NCBI RefSeq assembly: GCF_008369405.1
Contig: NZ_VSJJ01000001.1
Coordinates: 473,597-537,596 of the forward strand
DNA: 64,000 nucleotides
Direction: 5' to 3'
Source: Streptococcus cristatus
GTDB lineage: Bacteria > Bacillota > Bacilli > Lactobacillales > Streptococcaceae
Shown: positions 46,366 through 54,829 of the stretch, piece by piece
How the letters are laid out: each line of letters begins with the position of its first letter
Position numbering within the stretch: the first letter of the stretch is position 1
Notes under the pieces: generated by a model
Database searches by the model: none
Seen by the model: the letters and a program-made list of their open reading frames with translations, nothing else
Told to the model about the DNA's origin: nothing
Made by a program: the position numbers and the translations under genes

Positions 46366-48810
46366 TTAGTCGAAAAATTTTTTTAATTCTTGTAAAATAT
46401 CCAGCTGCGAAAGCATTTCTAAAGATGCCAGCTGATTTAGATTTTGCTGAATTTGCCGTCCGTAACGCTTGGTTGAAATACGCTTGTCCAGAAGAATAAC
46501 CGCCGACTTCTGGTGTTCATTGCGACGGGTTCGTCCCATGGCCTGCTTCAATCGTAAAATAGCTGACGGCAACTGATAATCGTAAAAAGGATTTTTGCCT
46601 TCTACCTTCAGATGATGATTGATTTTTTGCACAAAGAAATCTTTGGGATTATCAAAAGGAATCCGCGTGATGAGCTGAATGATTTGGTCTTGCTGAGCAA
46701 AATCCGCTCCTTCCCAGAAACTGCCTGCTCCTAGCAAGATGGGCGCCTCTCCCTTATCAAAACGACGCTTGATATTGGCTGGCTCGCCGTTCTTATACTG
46801 GGCCAAATGCGGCAAGGTCAGCTGGTCTGAAGTGGCCAGCAATAAATCCTTGGAAGTAAAGAGAACCACCATCGGCAGATTCAGTGGAGCTAAGCTCTCC
46901 AAACTTGCGACAATCCTCTCAGCATATTCCTGCGTTGATAAGCCCACCACGTCTGGAAAATCCAAATCTAAGAAAAGTTTCTGCAGGCGCTTTTTTTGCT
47001 GAGGAAGTTTGTAAAAGTGATAATACTCAAAACCTAGTAACTGGGGTAAATTCACCTTGGAACTAATCTCCAAAGTAGAAGAAACCAAGATAGCCTTGAC
47101 GGTATCAGACAGGAAATCCTTAAATCTCATGAGTTCTGGACGCCCGGTATGAAGCCTTGTCACCCTATGGTCTGCAAATTGTTCTTCAGTTAGCCAGTAG
47201 TATTGGTATTTAGTTGAAAACAATTCCCTGAGCTCTGGCAGCAAGCTCTCATCCAGCTCAGACACATCCTGACGCAGCTTGGCTATCTTCTGTGAATCCA
47301 ATTCACTGGTCTTACCCCGCTGCTTTTCAGCAGCATCTGCCAATTCAAATTGGATGCTTTGCAGGATGCGTTCTTGTAAAATCCGTTTTTCTGTCTGTAG
47401 AGCCTGACTGATAGTTTGCAATTGCTTGGTCAAATTGATACTGGCCTGCGAGAAACTTTCCAAGGCAAAAAACATTTTTTGAGCCTCGTCCACCACCAGC
47501 ATCCGATTGTCCAGCAAAGACTGGTCATCTTCTAGGCGCGTCAAAAGATAAGCATGATTGGTAATCACGACACGACTGCTAGCTGCCTTGACCTGCCCCA
47601 GTCGCCAAAAATCCTTTTCATAAAAGAGCGAATGCTTGCTTAATTTCCCATCATGGCGTATCTGGCTAAAGTAAGACTCGAAACGATAAGCTTGACCGAT
47701 TTCATTTAAATCACCCGTCTCCGTCTCTGTCAGCCAAATCAAAAGCTGCATTTTGCAACGATTAACAAGTCGATTATCATCCAAGACCGATAGACTTTGA
47801 TAAAAATGATCTAGTTTCAGATAATTTTCGGGACTTTTGAGATTATGAAAGGAGATATGAAAAACTTCCTCTAAGAGTCGGCCTTCCTTTTGCATCAGCT
47901 GGTCCTGTAAAATCTTCGTCGGAACGGTCACCAAGACTCTCTCCTGACCATGAGCCAAAATAGGTAATAGATAGCCAAAAGTCTTGCCAAGCCCCGTCTG
48001 GGCCTCCAAAAAGCCAGCCGCAGTCTGATTAAGAGCATCAGTCACATACTGGGCAAATGTCAGCTGGTCGGGGCGCTCATCTAGCCCAAGCAGATAAAGG
48101 TTGGTCAGAAAGTCCTGCGAAAGTTTCTTTTCAGGCGGCAGGATTTTCGGCTTTTTCAAAAAGATACCATGTGTCTCCTGAAAAAACTGAGCAGAATAGT
48201 CTGGCATCGACTGAAAAATCTCTTCGATCGCTAGCCGTGACTCATAGATGAGACTATCGGCAAATTCCAGCACTTTCTCTAGCAAAGCTTTTGGCAGTCC
48301 TGCCATCTTTTCCTGGATTTTTAGAAATAGCTGAGCCGTCGCCTGAGCATCTGCCAAAGCTGTATGAGCATTCTTCAGAGGAATCTCCAAAAGCTCGCAC
48401 AGATTCCCCAAAGCATATTTATCAAAAGTCGGATAAAAAACCTGAGCTAGTTCCACCGTATCTACTCTTGGAGTCAGCAGGTCAAAGCCTTCCCAAAAGA
48501 GAGCTTCCGCCAATAGATTGGCATCAAACTTGACATTATGGGCGACAAAAATCGCATCCTCAATCAGCTCGTAAACTTCACGGGCAACCTGTGAGAAGTC
48601 CGGAGCTTGGCGCAAGCGTTGATCATCCAATCCTGTCAGCTGTTTAATATGCTCATCCAGATCCTCATGCGGATTCACATCTGTTTCATACGTTTGGCAA
48701 ATCACCCCGTTTTCAATGATGACAATGCCGATTTGAATAATTTTTGCATTGCTGCTCGCACTTGTAGCCTCCAAGTCGATAACAGCATATTTATAGTTCG
48801 ATTGTGCCAT
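46366..48810 (-). CDS. dinG: DinG-family helicase with N-terminal DnaQ-like exonuclease domain
   Basis: An 814-aa protein. Residues 1-170 form a DEDDh exonuclease (VIDLEATSASSNAKIIQIG; HNVKFDANLL; HTALADAQATAQL). The XPD-like helicase follows: Walker A EAQTGLGKTFGYLLPIL, DEAQ-type motif II VVDEAQKMF and motif VI QAMGRTRRNEH. As in other Firmicutes, the iron-sulfur cysteines of E. coli DinG appear to be missing. The ATG lies 9 nt after a TATAAT box, leaving almost no leader. Confidence 0.92.
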   Translation of the reverse strand: MAQSNYKYAVIDLEATSASSNAKIIQIGIVIIENGVICQTYETDVNPHEDLDEHIKQLTGLDDQRLRQAPDFSQVAREVYELIEDAIFVAHNVKFDANLLAEALFWEGFDLLTPRVDTVELAQVFYPTFDKYALGNLCELLEIPLKNAHTALADAQATAQLFLKIQEKMAGLPKALLEKVLEFADSLIYESRLAIEEIFQSMPDYSAQFFQETHGIFLKKPKILPPEKKLSQDFLTNLYLLGLDERPDQLTFAQYVTDALNQTAAGFLEAQTGLGKTFGYLLPILAHGQERVLVTVPTKILQDQLMQKEGRLLEEVFHISFHNLKSPENYLKLDHFYQSLSVLDDNRLVNRCKMQLLIWLTETETGDLNEIGQAYRFESYFSQIRHDGKLSKHSLFYEKDFWRLGQVKAASSRVVITNHAYLLTRLEDDQSLLDNRMLVVDEAQKMFFALESFSQASINLTKQLQTISQALQTEKRILQERILQSIQFELADAAEKQRGKTSELDSQKIAKLRQDVSELDESLLPELRELFSTKYQYYWLTEEQFADHRVTRLHTGRPELMRFKDFLSDTVKAILVSSTLEISSKVNLPQLLGFEYYHFYKLPQQKKRLQKLFLDLDFPDVVGLSTQEYAERIVASLESLAPLNLPMVVLFTSKDLLLATSDQLTLPHLAQYKNGEPANIKRRFDKGEAPILLGAGSFWEGADFAQQDQIIQLITRIPFDNPKDFFVQKINHHLKVEGKNPFYDYQLPSAILRLKQAMGRTRRNEHQKSAVILLDKRISTKRYGRQIQQNLNQLASLEMLSQLDILQELKKFFD

Positions 48811-48942
48811 ACTGCTATGATTATATCACAAATGCCAGCCTGAGACATCTGAAAATAAGCTAAGCTACAAAATTAATTTTGTGCAAAATTTCTGCTTTTT
48901 TGTTACACTCTTTATTGAGAAAACATACGCAAAGGAAGCCCA

Positions 48943-49578
48943 ATGAAAGTTCACAAAATTGTCAATCTCATCGCTTTTGAAAATACTTATATCCTTGAAA
49001 ATGACCGTCATGTCATCGTAGTTGACCCCGGCAGCGACTGGCGGAAGATCCAACGCAAGCTAGAAGAAATTGCTAAGCCCATCACAGCTATTTTGCTGAC
49101 CCATACGCATTACGATCACATTATGAGTCTGGATAAGGTCCGAGATAACTTTGCCAATCCACCCGTCTATGTAGCAGAGAACGAAGCAAGCTGGCTCTAT
49201 ACTCCGACAGACAATCTGTCTGGCCTTGACCGCCATTCAGATTTGGAAGACGTCATTCTCAGACCTGCTGAACATTTTTTCAACTATCACAAGGACTACC
49301 AACTGGACGACTTTCATTTCTATGCTGTGCAGACACCTGGTCATTCTATCGGAGGAGTTTCCATTATTTTCCCAGAAGATCAGGTCGTTCTGACTGGTGA
49401 TGCTCTCTTCCGTGAAACCATCGGTCGTACAGATCTGCCGACTGGTAGCATGGACCAGCTCCTTACTGGTATCCGCGAAGAGTTATTTGTCTTACCCAAA
49501 GACTATCGCGTCTATCCCGGCCATGGAAATGACACAACGATTGGCCACGAAAAGAATTTCAATCCATTTTTCCAATAA
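48943..49578 (+). CDS. metallo-beta-lactamase fold hydrolase (glyoxalase II-like)
   Basis: A 211-aa dinuclear zinc enzyme: THTHYDH (HxHxDH) near residue 50, TPGHSIGG with the third His, TGDALFRETIGR with the bridging Asp, and YPGHGNDTTIGHE with the last His. The family includes hydroxyacylglutathione hydrolases and persulfide dioxygenases; the actual thioester substrate is unknown. The ribosome binding site is AAAGGAAGC. Divergent from dinG. Confidence 0.9.
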   Translation: MKVHKIVNLIAFENTYILENDRHVIVVDPGSDWRKIQRKLEEIAKPITAILLTHTHYDHIMSLDKVRDNFANPPVYVAENEASWLYTPTDNLSGLDRHSDLEDVILRPAEHFFNYHKDYQLDDFHFYAVQTPGHSIGGVSIIFPEDQVVLTGDALFRETIGRTDLPTGSMDQLLTGIREELFVLPKDYRVYPGHGNDTTIGHEKNFNPFFQ

Positions 49579-49768
49579 ACTGATAGTGAGGCAGATAACA
49601 AGACTGCCTCATTTTTTTATATAGTAAATAACTGTTTCTATGTAAGAATGAAAAAAGGGCTTTTAGAAAAAGTCAGGAAATAGGCTCTACAATCTGACTT
49701 CCATATCTTGTCGCTTTTTGCTTAATATGATATACTTGGTTCATAGAAAAGAAAGGATGGTCTTCATC

Positions 49769-49963
49769 ATGGATAAAAGAAAAATTTTGTTAATTCTGCT
49801 GGCTATTTCAGCTATGATAACTCTCCTTGGATTAGGTTTTTCTGCTTATATTTTTTATGTTTTTGACAAGCCTTTTCTAAACAGTACCACAAAAGGCCTC
49901 TTGTCTGCTTTCTTTTTTACCCTCATCATAATCAGCCTCGGCCTATCGAAAACAAAGCGATAG
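49769..49963 (+). CDS. small two-span membrane protein
   Basis: The start at 49769 (MDKRKILLILLAIS) has AAAGGATGG upstream; 64 aa. Two hydrophobic spans (ILLILLAISAMITLLGLGFSAYIFYVF and LLSAFFFTLIIISLGL) are separated by DKPFLNSTTKG. The start is uncertain: ATG at 49757 is an alternative. No family recognised. Confidence 0.65.
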   Translation: MDKRKILLILLAISAMITLLGLGFSAYIFYVFDKPFLNSTTKGLLSAFFFTLIIISLGLSKTKR

Positions 49964-49991
49964 CAATAATTTATACTTTTAATGCAATAAA

Positions 49992-50019
49992 AAAACAAAC
50001 ACCAAATGATGTTTGTTTT
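49992..50019. terminator. bidirectional terminator
   Basis: AAAACAAACA and TGTTTGTTTT form a perfect 10-bp stem with an 8-nt loop, after the small membrane gene. Confidence 0.75.
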
Positions 50020-50026
50020 CAATCCG

Positions 50027-50053
50027 AACAGCCTACACGGCTGTTTTTTTTTA
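50027..50053. terminator. second terminator between convergent genes
   Basis: AACAGCC and GGCTGTT with a 5-nt loop are followed by nine T on the plus strand, adjacent to the ftsX stop. Confidence 0.7.
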
Positions 50054-50980
50054 TTAAATCTTCAAGAAGCGTCTCATGGAGATGGATGAACCAAGTGAAC
50101 CGATCAAGATTCCCAAGACTGACACAGCCCCAATCATAGCTGGGACAAACAAGTTTGGCTCAATCATGGAAAGATTTTGCGCAACGAGATTTTTATTCAT
50201 GGTCTGATAGACCATATTATAACCAAAATAAACTAAAGCTACTGGTAAAACTGAACCTAGCAAGCCAATCCAAGCGCCTTCAAATAAGAAGGGACCGCGG
50301 ATATAGCTATTTTTTGCCCCTACCAAACGCATAATCTGAATCTCACGACTCCGTGAAATAATAGTAATCCGAATGGTATTGGAAATCAGGAAGACTGCAA
50401 TAAAGATGAGCAAGCCTGCCCCGACCAGTCCCCACACTCGGATAAAATCAGATAAGGCAAAGAGTTTTTGCGTATTAGCTCCACCATCCTGCACTTCCGA
50501 AACGCCTTCCAACTTCTTGGCTTCTGCCGCAACGGAATCTACGTATTTATGCTCTGTCGTGTCGACAATGTAAGCATCATAAAGTGGGTTTGAATCCCCC
50601 TCAAAGACCTTCCATTCACTTCCCATTGTCTCTGTCAGCTTTTCATACTGTTCTTCTTTACTTGAGTAAGTAACCTTTGAGACATGATCCATTGAAGTTA
50701 GGGCGTCATAAATCTTATGGTAATCATTATTTTTAACTGTCTGACCTTCTTTAACGATTGTTTTGCTGTTGTCAGCGATGTCTTTACGCATATAGACAAC
50801 AATACGAACGTTGTTTGAAATATCAGACGCTAGCTTTGCGGTATTTAAAATAACAGAGGCAAAGATAGCAACTAAACTGAGAGTAATCGTAACTGAACTC
50901 ACAGCTGCGACTGTCATCCAACCATTCCGCTTAAGGCTCTTAAGCGATTCAATCAAATGACGGAAAAACCTTCTAATCAT
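50054..50980 (-). CDS. ftsX: cell division permease FtsX
   Basis: A 308-aa protein; the ATG at 50980 overlaps the ftsE end and opens with MIRRFFRHLIESLKSLKRNGW. One span (about 24-46), a large external domain (about 50-175) that in pneumococcus contacts the PcsB hydrolase, then three further spans with SNTIRITIISRSREIQIMRLVGAKNSYIRGPFLFEGAWIG. With FtsE it switches on septal peptidoglycan hydrolysis. Confidence 0.95.
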   Translation of the reverse strand: MIRRFFRHLIESLKSLKRNGWMTVAAVSSVTITLSLVAIFASVILNTAKLASDISNNVRIVVYMRKDIADNSKTIVKEGQTVKNNDYHKIYDALTSMDHVSKVTYSSKEEQYEKLTETMGSEWKVFEGDSNPLYDAYIVDTTEHKYVDSVAAEAKKLEGVSEVQDGGANTQKLFALSDFIRVWGLVGAGLLIFIAVFLISNTIRITIISRSREIQIMRLVGAKNSYIRGPFLFEGAWIGLLGSVLPVALVYFGYNMVYQTMNKNLVAQNLSMIEPNLFVPAMIGAVSVLGILIGSLGSSISMRRFLKI

Positions 50981-51665
50981 CGTATCCGTATTCTCCTTCC
51001 GCCTCATCACGCACCACACGACCATTTTCGATAGCAATGACGCGGTGACGTAGGGTATTTACAATCTGACTATTGTGAGTCGCCATCAGGACTGTCGTTC
51101 CTTGCAGGTTAATGCGTTCCAGCAAATTCATGATTTCCCATGAATTATCTGGGTCCAAGTTACCAGTCGGCTCGTCAGCAATCAAGACCTGAGGATTGTT
51201 GACAATGGCACGCGCAATTGCAATCCGCTGCTGTTCTCCCCCTGATAGCTCATTCGGGAAGGAACGAACCTTGTGCTTAAGGCCAACCAGATCCAAAACT
51301 TCCATAACGCGTTTCTTGATATTTCTACGACGCTCACCGATAACTTCCATAGCGTAGGCAATATTCTCATAAACAGTCTTTTTAGGAAGTAGTTTATAGT
51401 CTTGGAAAACCACACCTACTCTACGGCGCAGCATTGGAATATCCCGTTTCTTGATTTTCCCCAAGTTAAAACCTGCTACAGCAAGGTTTCCTTTATCGAT
51501 TTTAATTTCACGATAGAGGAGTCTAATAAAGGTTGATTTTCCTGCTCCTGATGGTCCTACAATATAGGCAAATTCACCTGGTTCGATATGTATAGATACA
51601 CCACGTAGAGCAGTTGTCCCGTTGTCATACTTTTTAACAACGTCTTTCATTTCAATCATTGACAT
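50973..51665 (-). CDS. ftsE: cell division ATP-binding protein FtsE
   Basis: A 230-aa ATPase: Walker A GPSGAGKSTFI, signature LSGGEQQRIAIARA, Walker B LIADEPTGNLD and switch ATHNSQIV. The start is MSMIEMKDVVKKYDNGTTAL; two nearby ATGs are possible. It follows prfB in the same direction by about 55 bp, the usual prfB-ftsE-ftsX order of streptococci. Confidence 0.96.
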   Translation of the reverse strand: MSMIEMKDVVKKYDNGTTALRGVSIHIEPGEFAYIVGPSGAGKSTFIRLLYREIKIDKGNLAVAGFNLGKIKKRDIPMLRRRVGVVFQDYKLLPKKTVYENIAYAMEVIGERRRNIKKRVMEVLDLVGLKHKVRSFPNELSGGEQQRIAIARAIVNNPQVLIADEPTGNLDPDNSWEIMNLLERINLQGTTVLMATHNSQIVNTLRHRVIAIENGRVVRDEAEGEYGYDD

Positions 51666-51719
51666 GAATTAGTACAATTCCTTTCATCAGAGTTTTTATC
51701 TAGCGATTTCACTCTGTTT

Positions 51720-52815
51720 TTAGTTGAGTCTCCATTTTAAATAGGCATCAATAAAGCCATCTAAGTCTCCGTCCATGACCTTATCCACCTGAGCTACTTC
51801 ATAGCTGGTTCGATGATCTTTGACCATTGTATAAGGAGTAAAGACATAAGAACGAATCTGACTGCCCCAAGAAATCTCTTTTTTATCTCCCTTGAGCGAG
51901 TCGACTTCTGCTGCCTTTTTTTCTTGCTCCAACTGATAGAGCTTAGCCTGAAGCATCTTCATAGCCCGGTCACGGTTGCCATACTGGGTTCGGTCAACGG
52001 TAGACTGAACCACGATTCCCGTCGGAATATGCGTCAGCCGCACGCCAGTCGATACCTTGTTGACATTCTGCCCGCCGGCTCCTCCCGAGCGGAAAGTATC
52101 CATCTTGATATCATCATCGCGGACTTCTACTTCAATGGTATCATCCAACTCTGGCATGACCTCTACTGAAGTAAAGGAAGTATGACGGCGTTTCGCCGAG
52201 TCAAATGGAGAAATCCGAACCAAGCGGTGAACACCCATTTCTGACTTAAGTAGACCGTAAGCATGCGGCCCTTCAAAGGAAAGGGTCACTGACTTAATAC
52301 CAGCCTCATCGCCAGCCTGATAGTCCAAGACTTCTACCTTGAAGCCCTTGGCATTGCCGTAGCGCGTGTACATCCGTAGCAACATATCGCCCCAATCCTG
52401 AGCCTCTGTTCCACCAGATCCTGGGTGAATTTCAAGAATAGCGTTGTTATTATCATAAGGCTCCGACAGCAAGAGAGTCATCTCATAGCTAGTCATCATT
52501 TTTTCAAGCTCGGCCAACTTTTCTTCCAGCTCTTCCTGAACCGAGTCGTCCTCAGCCAGAAAATCAAGCAAGATTTCCGATTCATCAAAAAGCTCGGTCA
52601 TCTGATGAAAATTTTCATAGGTTTGCTTGAGTTCATTGAGCTCTTGAGATGTCTTTTGGGCTGCAATGTTGTCATCCCAAAAGTCAGGCTCTGTCATCTT
52701 ATTTTCTAAGATGGCAATTTCTTCTTCCAGACCTTCTAAGTCAAAGAGACCCCCTGAAAGAAGCCAATTTTTCACGATTTGCGTCAATCTTTTGACGAAT
52801 TTCTGAAATGTCCAT
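51720..52815 (-). CDS. prfB: peptide chain release factor 2, with programmed +1 frameshift
   Basis: Translation starts at the ATG 52815 ([20 protein letters not shown]) and meets an in-frame UGA at 52741-52743 after 24 codons. The context AGGGGGTCTCTTTGAC is the classical RF2 frameshift site: an internal Shine-Dalgarno, CUU slippery codon and UGA-C. After slipping by +1, translation continues at 52742 ([12 protein letters not shown]...) to 51720, about 364 aa in total. The GGQ motif ([23 protein letters not shown]) hydrolyses peptidyl-tRNA. RF2 level thus controls its own synthesis. Ribosome binding site AGAGGTATTT. Confidence 0.95.
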
Positions 52816-53095
52816 AAATACCTCTTTTCATATATCGTTTTATTATAACACATTTTCAGACATTTGCCTAATCGGATAATGAAGCTCCTTCATTTTATAC
52901 AATTTTTAATGGATAGGCAAGAATAGGAGCTGCTTGTTACGGAATTGTTAAAAAAGTAATATAATGACATGGGGTTGGAAGAATTATTCTGGATTACAAG
53001 ATTCTAATAATCTATTTGGGATTCAAATAGAAGGGATACCCTCCATAAGACGCTTAAATATTTTCAAGTTTTTCAAAATATGCTAGACTAAAATC

Positions 53096-53956
53096 ATGAC
53101 AAGAATCGGATTTATGAGCGACCTCCATCTGGACTCCAATCAGTTTGGAGATTTTGAGCAGCGAACTCTTCGCCATCTTTTAAAAGAGGAAGGGATTGAC
53201 CACCTACACATTGCAGGGGATTTGTCCAACGACCTGACCAAGATCAGTTTGCCCTTTCTTGAAACTTTGAAGCAAGAGATTCCCCTTTCTTTTAATCTGG
53301 GAAATCACGATATGCTGGGACTTTCTGAGCAAGAAATTTCAAACTATGATTTTCAGGTCCAGCAGTTCGGTCGGACCAAGCTCGTCAGTTTTTCTGGCTG
53401 GTACGATTACAGCTTTGCTCCAGAAAAAAGCAAGGAAGAGCATCTGAGAACAAAGACCAATTTCTGGTTTGACCGCAGATTGGCGCGTCAACTCGACGAT
53501 CCTAGTATTACGGCTCAGACGCTGCAAGAGTTAGAAAAACTGCTGGCGACTTTAGATGGTCCCATTATTATTGCTATGCATTTTGTTCCCCATCAAGATT
53601 TTCTATACGACCATCTCTATTTCCAGCGCTTCAACGCCTTCCTAGGAAGCCAAGCTTTTCATCGGCTCTTTGTCAAATACAAGGTGAAAGAGGTTGTTTT
53701 CGGTCATCTCCATCACCGCCACCAAAGCCGTGTTATCGAAGGTGTCAGCTACCATATGCGTCCTCTGGGCTACATCCGCGAATGGGAACTGACTCGGAAC
53801 TTTTTTAATGACTTTCCTCAGTATAAGATTCCCCAGATGTACCGCCTGCACAAGCGTTATAATGCTGTTAAAGATTTAGCCGAATTTCGAGACCATAAGA
53901 AAAAACACCTGGCAGCTGAACTGCGAAATGCTTTAACAGTGATTGAAGTTCAGTAA
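53096..53956 (+). CDS. metallophosphoesterase
   Basis: A 286-aa calcineurin-like phosphoesterase with the metal-binding series MSDLHLDSNQFG, IAGDLSND, LGNHDML, AMHFVPH and FGHLHHRHQ. The substrate is unknown. The ATG has no Shine-Dalgarno and follows an extended -10 (TGCTAGACT, box 53084-53089) by 6 nt, so the mRNA is probably leaderless. The 3' end overlaps the convergent DUF2785 gene by 7 bp, and its terminator lies inside that gene. Confidence 0.88.
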   Translation: MTRIGFMSDLHLDSNQFGDFEQRTLRHLLKEEGIDHLHIAGDLSNDLTKISLPFLETLKQEIPLSFNLGNHDMLGLSEQEISNYDFQVQQFGRTKLVSFSGWYDYSFAPEKSKEEHLRTKTNFWFDRRLARQLDDPSITAQTLQELEKLLATLDGPIIIAMHFVPHQDFLYDHLYFQRFNAFLGSQAFHRLFVKYKVKEVVFGHLHHRHQSRVIEGVSYHMRPLGYIREWELTRNFFNDFPQYKIPQMYRLHKRYNAVKDLAEFRDHKKKHLAAELRNALTVIEVQ

Positions 53957-54741
53957 TGAAAATATTGAATAGCAGTTCTCAGCTCATCTGAGAGCTGTTT
54001 TTTGCTGTCCAACTGGACATAGACTTCTAATAAGCAGGAGCGAAAATTGGAAAAAGCAATGAAGTCTTTGTTGCATTCCAATGGAAAACTCTGTGATTGA
54101 AGCCACAGTCTAAGTTCATGCTGCGACAGTTTTTCCTTTAAGACAGCTTGATAGAGCACTTGGGCTAAGCGCCAATCCTCATCATTTCCGAAACGGACTA
54201 AAACTCTTTTAAAAACTTGATGAATAACCTCTAAAACCTCTGGCATCCTACTGGAGGGAAAGTCCGGATGACAGGCCACTTCTGTCAATAAGTCTGCTCC
54301 ATGAGCGAAGGCATGAACCCAACCGTATTTCCTGGAGTAGCCCCTTGTGTCTCTTTCTACTGACAAGTAGGTTAGCCCCTTATCTAGTAAATAATTTCTT
54401 TCTTGCACTGATAAAGCCTGATAATACGAAGAGTTAGGATTACCATCACAGTTTAAGAGATTAGCATAAAGTAAAGCCGTGAAGGAACGTGTTAAGGTAG
54501 CCTGACCATTTTTATCACTCTTGTAAAAAAGACCTTGTCTTTTGACTGCTTCTTGAGCCAAGAAATGAAACTGTTCAACTAAAAACAGATCACCCTGAAG
54601 TCCCCTTGCTAAGGACGAAAAGACTAATTCATCACGGACTGACGCTTCTGGATGACCAATATGATCCAGCAGCCATAAGATTTCTTCCTCATAATATAAA
54701 GGAGAATCTTCTTCCAACTTCTTTCGTAAGTTTTGATACAT
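53950..54741 (-). CDS. DUF2785 protein
   Basis: A 263-aa helical-repeat-like soluble protein. The blocks LDHIGHPEASVRDELVFSSLARGL, SFTALLYANLLNCDGN and the hallmark DTRGYSRKYGWVHAFAHGADLLTEVACHP are typical of DUF2785. The histidines in WVHAFAHGAD hint at a metal or catalytic site, but no function is established. Ribosome binding site AAAGGACG. Confidence 0.85.
   Translation of the reverse strand: MYQNLRKKLEEDSPLYYEEEILWLLDHIGHPEASVRDELVFSSLARGLQGDLFLVEQFHFLAQEAVKRQGLFYKSDKNGQATLTRSFTALLYANLLNCDGNPNSSYYQALSVQERNYLLDKGLTYLSVERDTRGYSRKYGWVHAFAHGADLLTEVACHPDFPSSRMPEVLEVIHQVFKRVLVRFGNDEDWRLAQVLYQAVLKEKLSQHELRLWLQSQSFPLECNKDFIAFSNFRSCLLEVYVQLDSKKQLSDELRTAIQYFHY
53973..54003 (+). terminator. terminator embedded in a convergent coding sequence
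   Basis: CAGTTCTCAG and CTGAGAGCTG form a 10-bp stem with one G-T position around CTCAT, followed by six T. It ends the metallophosphoesterase transcript but lies entirely in the 3' end of the DUF2785 gene. Confidence 0.75.
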
Positions 54742-54829
54742 ACTTTCATCGTCCTTTCGAGTTGCTTTCTTTGAATCTGATTATACCCCCTTGTACGCAA
54801 AAAAGCCATCCGTAGATGACTTTTTGTTG

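Noticed and set aside
52741..52743. prfB as a pseudogene because of the in-frame UGA
   Set aside because: The stop has the full programmed-frameshift context of RF2 genes, so the gene is intact.
52964..53086. 40-codon ORF (MTWGWKNYSG...) upstream of the metallophosphoesterase
   Set aside because: Its ATG overlaps a TATAAT-like box and has no ribosome binding site; the region is better read as a promoter-containing spacer.
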